From: Cytobacillus kochii
Lineage (GTDB): Bacteria; Bacillota; Bacilli; Bacillales; Cytobacillaceae
Direction of reading: 5' to 3'
Assembly (NCBI RefSeq): GCF_020171845.1
Contig: NZ_JAIVAM010000003.1
Location: forward strand, 372,001 to 436,000
DNA length: 64,000 bases
Shown: one piece after another, positions 59,680 through 64,000 of the stretch
How the letters are laid out: each line of letters begins with the position of its first letter
Position numbering within the stretch: position 1 is the first letter of the stretch
Made by a program: the position numbers and the translations under genes
The notes under the pieces: generated by a model
What the model was told of the DNA's origin: nothing
Seen by the model: the letters and a program-made list of their open reading frames with translations, nothing else
The model's database searches: none

Positions 59680-60394
59680 AGTGGAAAAATTGCATAAATC
59701 CTTCGGGAAGAATGAAGTGCTAAAAGGTATTTCAACACAGATAAATAATGGTGAAGTCGTTGCTATCATTGGTCCATCTGGTTCAGGTAAATCCACTTTT
59801 TTGCGTTGTATTAATAAATTGGAAGAGCCAACAAACGGGAAGATATGGATTAAAGATGAGGATATTACCGATCGACAAACAGATATATTAAAAGTCCGAC
59901 AAAATGTAGGGATGGTGTTTCAGCATTTCCATTTATTCCCTCATATGACTGTGTTGGAGAATTTAACTTATGCACCATTAAAGGTGAAAAAAATAACAAA
60001 ATCAGAAGCGGAAAAGAACGCTATGAAATTACTAGAAAAAGTCGGATTAGCTGTAAAAGCGCAGGAGTATCCTAACAAATTATCAGGGGGGCAAAAGCAG
60101 CGGGTAGCAATTGCTCGCGCCCTTGCGATGAACCCAGAAATTATGCTATTTGATGAACCAACCTCAGCACTAGATCCTGAAATGGTAAAAGAAGTGTTAG
60201 ATGTAATGAAAACACTCGCACATTCAGGTATGACAATGGCTATTGTTACTCATGAAATGGGGTTTGCGCGTGAGGTGGCGGATCGCGTATTATTTCTAGA
60301 TGGTGGCGTGTTAGTTGAAGATGCTCCGCCTAACGAATTCTTTTCCAATCCTAAGTCTTCGCGTGCGCAAGATTTCTTACAAAAAGTGTTATAA
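59672..60394 (+). CDS. artR: Amino acid ABC transporter ATPase
   Basis: A 240-residue ATPase with Walker [11 protein letters not shown]-loop in [10 protein letters not shown], signature LSGGQKQR, Walker [13 protein letters not shown] and the H-loop VTHEM. It drives import through ArtQ. It starts at GTG 59672 inside the artQ end. Confidence 0.93.
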   Translation: MIKVEKLHKSFGKNEVLKGISTQINNGEVVAIIGPSGSGKSTFLRCINKLEEPTNGKIWIKDEDITDRQTDILKVRQNVGMVFQHFHLFPHMTVLENLTYAPLKVKKITKSEAEKNAMKLLEKVGLAVKAQEYPNKLSGGQKQRVAIARALAMNPEIMLFDEPTSALDPEMVKEVLDVMKTLAHSGMTMAIVTHEMGFAREVADRVLFLDGGVLVEDAPPNEFFSNPKSSRAQDFLQKVL

Positions 60395-60412
60395 GCGAAA
60401 AAAACCCATCTA

Positions 60413-60450
60413 GGGCTGTTGAGAATGTCTAGTCTCAGCAGCCTTTTTTA
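60413..60450 (+). terminator. Terminator of the artPQR operon
   Basis: ggctgttgaga pairs with tctcagcagcc, followed by TTTTTTA. Confidence 0.9.
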
Positions 60451-60857
60451 TTTTCAACATCAACTAGTTCTATGAAATTTAGTGCGGTGAATTTATGATC
60501 AATTAGTTATTTTTCAATACAAGAACAACTAAGCAAAAATGAAGTTGAACTATTGCACGTATTCCCTGAAGAACATCTACTTTATCAGGTTGGTAAGACT
60601 TTTGTGTATCACTACAAGTGAGCTCTTCTTTGATCATTTGTTGATTAATATGTAAAAATCCATTTGTACTTTATATGTGAATCATTGAAAAGTTTTAAGA
60701 GTGTTTGCTGGTGATAAAGTTTAAGGGTCGTTTTCCCATATTCATATTCACTTAACATAGAGCTTGATGTAATAATATTGTATTTAAAGTACAGACACCT
60801 AATCATTTTTGCTAAATATACTACAGTGTTATAAATAAAATATTAGGAGTAATGTCT
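60451..60857. other. Gene-poor stretch before the manganese catalase
   Basis: About 400 bases. The plus strand has an open stretch of about 50 codons without ATG (about 60485-60621, ending VGKTFVYHYK). The minus strand has a 53-codon ORF at 60645-60806. Both look like remnants. The right end contains the catalase ribosome site and presumably its promoter; I saw no sigma-B pattern. Confidence 0.4.
60645..60806 (-). pseudogene. Possible remnant of a ComK-like gene
   Basis: A 53-codon frame beginning MIRCLYFKYNIITS. From there to QQTLLKLFNDSHIKY its pattern recalls the N-terminal part of ComK-family regulators (a start strand, an E-x-YG turn, then TPL-x-L-x-x-x-SCIKYG). The frame then ends where the conserved GSSYEGR would be expected. 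No ribosome site is seen. The likeness is from memory and weak, so this may be a chance ORF. Confidence 0.22.
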
Positions 60858-61718
60858 ATGTTTTATCATATAAAAGAATTACAATATCATGCAAAACCAG
60901 AAAGACCTGACCCAGTCTTCGCTCGCCAACTGCAAGAAGTAATTGGAGGGCAGTTTGGAGAAATATCAGTTGCGCTACAATATCTCTTTCAAGGTTGGAA
61001 CGTTAGAGGCAATGGGAAATATAAAGATTTATTAATGGATACTGGTGCTGAGGAGTTAGCACATATAGAGATGTTAGCAACAATGGTTGCTCGCTTATTA
61101 GATGGAGCACCAGTAGGAGACTTAGAAGCAGCTGCTAAAGATCCTATTATTGGGGCTATTCTAGGAGGAATGAATCCTCAGCATGCCATTGTCTCGGGAT
61201 TAGGTGCAATGCCAGCTGATAGTAACGGAAAACGGTGGTCAGCAGATTATATTATTGCTAGCGGTAATTTACTTGCTGATTTTAGAGCTAATTTAAATGC
61301 AGAATCACAAGGAAGGTTACAAGTTGCACGTTTATATGCTGCGACAAATGATAAAGGTGTGAAAGATATGCTTTCTTGGCTTCTTGCTAGAGATACGATG
61401 CATCAAAATCAATGGATTGCTGCTATTAAAGAATTGGAAGAAAAAGAAAATGTCGTTGTACCAAGTACTTTTCCGAGAGAACTTGAAAAACAAGAAGTAT
61501 CTTATACCTTATTTAATTTTTCAGAAGGGAATGAAAGTGCAGAAGGAAGATGGGCACATGGACCGAGTATGGATAAGCTGGGTACTTTTAACTATGTGGA
61601 AAACCCTGTCCCTTTTGCAAAAAAACCGAAATTAAAACCTGCACCAGATTATATATTTAATACTCCACCGTCAGTAATGAAGGGTAGAGATGATCAAATA
61701 CCACCTAGTTTATATTAA
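60858..61718 (+). CDS. Manganese catalase
   Basis: A 286-residue di-manganese catalase. Metal ligands are expected in GGQFGEISVALQY (Glu), AEELAHIEML (Glu and His), LNAESQGRLQVARLY (Glu) and RDTMHQNQW (His). It breaks down hydrogen peroxide. ATG 60858 is 8 bases from TAGGAG; the ATG at 60852 is too close. In spore-formers such catalases are often coat-associated, but no sporulation promoter was found here. Confidence 0.93.
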   Translation: MFYHIKELQYHAKPERPDPVFARQLQEVIGGQFGEISVALQYLFQGWNVRGNGKYKDLLMDTGAEELAHIEMLATMVARLLDGAPVGDLEAAAKDPIIGAILGGMNPQHAIVSGLGAMPADSNGKRWSADYIIASGNLLADFRANLNAESQGRLQVARLYAATNDKGVKDMLSWLLARDTMHQNQWIAAIKELEEKENVVVPSTFPRELEKQEVSYTLFNFSEGNESAEGRWAHGPSMDKLGTFNYVENPVPFAKKPKLKPAPDYIFNTPPSVMKGRDDQIPPSLY

Positions 61719-61802
61719 ACTTTTTGCGCGCCAAAGGTTTCCAGGAAAAGAAAGACGCCTTTAGGAAGAGATTGAAACAATAAATAACTCCTAAGGGAAT
61801 AG

Positions 61803-61856
61803 AAAAGGGTCTTTATCTTCATATTTTTGGGAGGTAAAGACCTTTTCCCTTTTTAT
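61803..61856 (+). terminator. Terminator of the catalase gene
   Basis: aaaagggtcttta pairs with taaagaccttttc, with a long loop, followed by a T-rich tract. Confidence 0.7.
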
Positions 61857-61909
61857 ATCTTATTTTTTCATTATTAGAATGTGATTATTGTATAATAATA
61901 AGAAATATC

Positions 61910-62032
61910 ATGTTAGCTAGTGTGATATTCTTTCGTATTGTGGTTGGTGTGTTATCATCAATTATTTTCTGGGCTTTGGTTATAAGAGAAAGTATTGTTA
62001 TCAGGGCAATAAAAAAAACGAAAATTCACTAA
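61910..62032 (+). CDS. Possible 40-residue single-helix membrane protein
   Basis: ATG 61910 opens a 40-codon frame. It has one long hydrophobic helix (FFRIVVGVLSSIIFWALVI) and a basic C-terminal tail, like many bacterial small membrane proteins. There is no clear ribosome site. TATAAT at 61891-61896 would place transcription start about 7 bases before the ATG, so a near-leaderless mRNA is possible. I do not recognise it. Confidence 0.3.
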   Translation: MLASVIFFRIVVGVLSSIIFWALVIRESIVIRAIKKTKIH

Positions 62033-62097
62033 AGTAGATAAACGAGAACGATACGTACTTGATGCTCTAGCATGATGAACATACGAGGAGTAATAAG

Positions 62098-63093
62098 ATG
62101 AAATTTAGAATAGGCTATAGAACAGTGAAAACGGCAGTCGGAGCAACTCTTGCTATTATGATTGCGCAAATGCTTGGTTTGGAGAATTATGTCTCCGCCG
62201 GTATTTTAACGATTTTATGTGTGAAGGTGACAAAAAAAGATTCCTTGCGTGCTTCATGGGATCGGATATTCGCGTGTTTCATTGCTATATTTGTTGCGTC
62301 TCTACTCTTTGAAATACTTGCCTATCATCCATTAGTTATTGGTATCGTCTTACTTGTGTTTATTCCATTAGCGGTAATGTTCAAAGCTAGCGATGGAATT
62401 GTTACAAGTTCCGTTATTATTCTACATATTTATTCAGCTGAACAAGTGACAGTGGGACTGATTTTAAATGAGGTAGGAATTATTATCATTGGGGTTGGCA
62501 TTGCATTATTAGCCAATTTATACATGCCTAGCCTTGACGTGAAATTAAAGGAATATCAAGTAGAAATTGAACAAAATTTCAAACTGATTTTTGATGAGAT
62601 TGTCATATATTTAAGAACAAATGAAAGTACTTGGGATGGTAAGGAAATCACGGAGACGTATCAATTAATTGAAGAAGCAAAAGCATTAGCATTCAGAGAA
62701 GTGGAAAATCATGTATTAAGGAACGAGAGTCTCTATTATAGTTATTTCAAAATGAGAGAGAAACAATTTGAAATCATTGAGCATGTTTTGCCAGTGGTGA
62801 CGGCGATTGATGAAAATGTTGAGCAAGCAGAGATGATAGCTGATTTTATTGAGGATTTATCCGAACATATCCATCCAGGAAACACGGCCAGTCTTTTCAT
62901 CGATAAGTTACAACAAATGCGGGCCCAATTTGCTGAAATGCCATTACCACAAACAAGAGAAGAATTTGAAGCACGCGCGGATTTACTTTATTTTATTAAA
63001 GAAATGGAAGAATATCTCTTTATCAAAAGTCAATTTGCGGGGTTAAAAGGAAGCAAGAGCTTGTATCAAAATACGGCCACTGGAGAACAATAA
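62098..63093 (+). CDS. yqjA: Aromatic acid exporter family protein YqjA (DUF939-type)
   Basis: A 331-residue protein with about five to six membrane helices in the first 145 residues, starting KFRIGYRTVKTAVGATLAI, and a helical cytoplasmic C-terminal half. Size and N-terminal signature match YqjA. The family is named after AaeB-like exporters, but no substrate is known for this branch. CGAGGAG precedes the ATG. Confidence 0.88.
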   Translation: MKFRIGYRTVKTAVGATLAIMIAQMLGLENYVSAGILTILCVKVTKKDSLRASWDRIFACFIAIFVASLLFEILAYHPLVIGIVLLVFIPLAVMFKASDGIVTSSVIILHIYSAEQVTVGLILNEVGIIIIGVGIALLANLYMPSLDVKLKEYQVEIEQNFKLIFDEIVIYLRTNESTWDGKEITETYQLIEEAKALAFREVENHVLRNESLYYSYFKMREKQFEIIEHVLPVVTAIDENVEQAEMIADFIEDLSEHIHPGNTASLFIDKLQQMRAQFAEMPLPQTREEFEARADLLYFIKEMEEYLFIKSQFAGLKGSKSLYQNTATGEQ

Positions 63094-63107
63094 AGGGAAA
63101 AAAGGAT

Positions 63108-63626
63108 GTGATTCTATTGCTAAATGTGATGAGTCATCTTTTTCTAGTGTTAATGATTTCTCCACTTTGGCCCATTGGCCCAAACCCGTTACCGGGAGAT
63201 CCTTTCGTGATTGTAAATAAGCGCACAAATGAGCTAACTTTTATTGATAATAGGGAGGTTCAACAGGTTGTTCATGTTGCTACAGGAAAGACTGATAGCT
63301 TAACGCCAGAGGGGATGTTTACGATTATAGTAAAAGCGGAAAATCCTTATTATCGAAAAAAAGATATCCCAGGTGGAAAGAAAAATAACCCGTTAGGCAC
63401 ACGCTGGATAGGTTTTGATGCGAAAGAGACAGATGGCAGAATTTATGGCATTCACGGCACCAATGACCCAGAGACGATTGGTCACTATGTCTCTAATGGC
63501 TGTATTCGCCTGAAGAATGACCATGTTGAAGCTTTATTTGAGAGAATTCCTATTGGAACGAAAATATTAATTGTTTCAACTGATGAAACCACAGAACAAT
63601 TAGCAAAAAAATATGGCGCATTATAA
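63108..63626 (+). CDS. yqjB: L,D-transpeptidase YqjB (YkuD domain)
   Basis: Up to 172 residues with a signal-type N-terminus, a PGDPFVIVNKRTNELTF start of the domain and the catalytic motif IHGTN...SNGCIRLKNDHVE, holding the His and Cys. It would form 3-3 cross-links in peptidoglycan or attach proteins to it. There is no LysM domain. The start is uncertain: AAGGATGTGAT (63101-63111) is close to the full anti-16S sequence and would best serve TTG 63117, while GTG 63108 lies inside it. Confidence 0.88.
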   Translation: MILLLNVMSHLFLVLMISPLWPIGPNPLPGDPFVIVNKRTNELTFIDNREVQQVVHVATGKTDSLTPEGMFTIIVKAENPYYRKKDIPGGKKNNPLGTRWIGFDAKETDGRIYGIHGTNDPETIGHYVSNGCIRLKNDHVEALFERIPIGTKILIVSTDETTEQLAKKYGAL

Positions 63627-63676
63627 AAGGACGGCTCAACATTCGGAATTTCCGAGTGCTGAGCCGTCCTTTTTCT
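63626..63676 (+). terminator. Terminator of yqjA-yqjB
   Basis: aaaggacggctcaacattcgg pairs with ccgagtgctgagccgtccttt, a very long stem with few mismatches, and T-run. It can serve the minus-strand prli42 gene too. Confidence 0.92.
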
Positions 63677-63715
63677 TGTTAAGCTTCAAGTAGTTTCATG
63701 CTTTTTAATTTTATA

Positions 63716-63808
63716 TTAGAAGAACATCGTTAGACCCATTAGAAGTGTCGATGCAAGCATAACGAAAATCATCAAATAGACTATGATCTTCATTGTTTTT
63801 TTCGGCAA
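63716..63808 (-). CDS. prli42: Stressosome-associated miniprotein Prli42
   Basis: A 30-residue protein starting at TTG 63808 with GGAGAGGGTG about 7 bases upstream. It has a basic N-terminus (PKKTMK) and one membrane helix, IIVYLMIFVMLASTLLMGL, ending MFF. This matches the Prli42 miniprotein of Firmicutes, which in Listeria anchors the stressosome to the membrane. It is very short, so automated callers may miss it. The gene is convergent to yqjB, ending after its terminator. Confidence 0.75.
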   Translation of the reverse strand: MPKKTMKIIVYLMIFVMLASTLLMGLTMFF

Positions 63809-63981
63809 TTTCTTTCACCCTCTCCTTGAGTGGTATTCCTCTTTATTTTACTAGGATTTTCTCATTTGAACAACATAGAGTTTTTTTCTTGTATATTCGA
63901 CATATTCGTGGAAAATTATTATAATTATATATAGTTAGAAAATAATGATATTTTTAAATAGATAGAATAGGGGGGATTTCG

Positions 63982-64000
63982 TTGATCAAAAAAATTGATC
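63982..64000 (+). CDS. First codons of a gene, perhaps methylmalonyl-CoA epimerase
   Basis: GGGGGGAT is followed by TTG at 63982; the six codons that fit in the window read (M)IKKID. Methylmalonyl-CoA epimerases of Bacillus (YqjC, VOC fold) often begin KKxDHIGIAV, and yqjC follows yqjB in B. subtilis. The nearby mutA-mutB-meaB would need this enzyme. Six residues cannot prove it. Confidence 0.4.

Noticed and set aside
60400-60860. Sigma-B promoter of the manganese catalase
   Set aside because: GTTTAA occurs near 60718, but no GGGTAT-like -10 follows at the right distance.
1-64000. CRISPR arrays, insertion sequences, prophage, tRNA or rRNA genes
   Set aside because: No regularly spaced repeats, transposase motifs, integrase or tRNA-like cloverleaf were noticed on reading both strands; a systematic search was not possible.

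Overview
This AT-rich window comes from a spore-forming, competence-capable member of the Bacillaceae. It carries the comG pseudopilus operon, spoIIIAA-AH, spoIVB and spo0A, and its gene order largely follows the Bacillus subtilis comG - gcv - yqh - spoIIIA - accBC - dxs - spo0A - bkd - yqi/yqj segment. Most genes can be named from sequence motifs and synteny. The genus or species cannot be fixed from the sequence alone.

Layout. 1-2.6 kb: 3' end of the comG operon (comGB partial, comGC-GG) and yqzE. 2.8-5.3 kb, minus strand: yqhG and the SNF2-type helicase yqhH. 5.5-9.9 kb: tandem glycine riboswitch with a terminator platform, then gcvT-gcvPA-gcvPB. 10.1-11.7 kb: rhodanese yqhL (minus) and the lipoate-pathway octanoyltransferase lipM. 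11.8-14.9 kb: a class II, B12-dependent ribonucleotide reductase gene with a NrdR-type double operator over its promoter and a 319-nt group I intron inside the coding sequence. 15.5-19.9 kb: yqhO, yqhP, yqhR, aroQ, yqhT, efp. 19.9-21.8 kb: a structured RNA resembling 6S RNA and a minus-strand alkaline phosphatase. 21.8-27.1 kb: spoIIIA operon behind a sigma-E promoter. 27.5-36.0 kb: accB, accC, yqhY, nusB, xseA, xseB, ispA, dxs, tlyA. 36.2-40.9 kb: argR/ahrC, recN, spoIVB, spo0A. 41-51.9 kb: yqzF (minus), the sigma-54 activator bkdR, a near-perfect sigma-54 promoter and the ptb-bcd-buk-lpdV-bkdAA-bkdAB-bkdB operon. 52.1-57.2 kb: methylmalonyl-CoA mutase mutA-mutB and meaB. 57.4-60.4 kb: bacilliredoxin brxB and an arginine-type ABC transporter. 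60.8-64 kb: manganese catalase, yqjA, an L,D-transpeptidase, the miniprotein Prli42 (minus) and the first codons of a gene that may be methylmalonyl-CoA epimerase.

How the parts connect. Branched-chain amino acids are oxidised by the bkd operon. The propionyl-CoA that arises from valine and isoleucine can be fed through methylmalonyl-CoA by mutAB/meaB and perhaps the epimerase at the right edge. Both the mutase and the ribonucleotide reductase need adenosylcobalamin, so the segment has a B12-dependent theme. argR and the tandem ARG-like boxes before the arginine-type transporter form a plausible regulator-target pair within the window.

The strongest unusual item is the group I intron at 12826-13144. 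Its splice sites can be set to the base by P1 and P10 pairing, and removing it restores an uninterrupted 853-residue reductase. Other points of interest are the 6S-like RNA between efp and phoA, an apparent ATT start codon for spoIIIAD, three large intercistronic hairpins in the bkd operon, a hairpin between the Shine-Dalgarno and start codon of mutA, and several short ORFs or decayed segments. No tRNA, rRNA, CRISPR array, insertion sequence or prophage was recognised.
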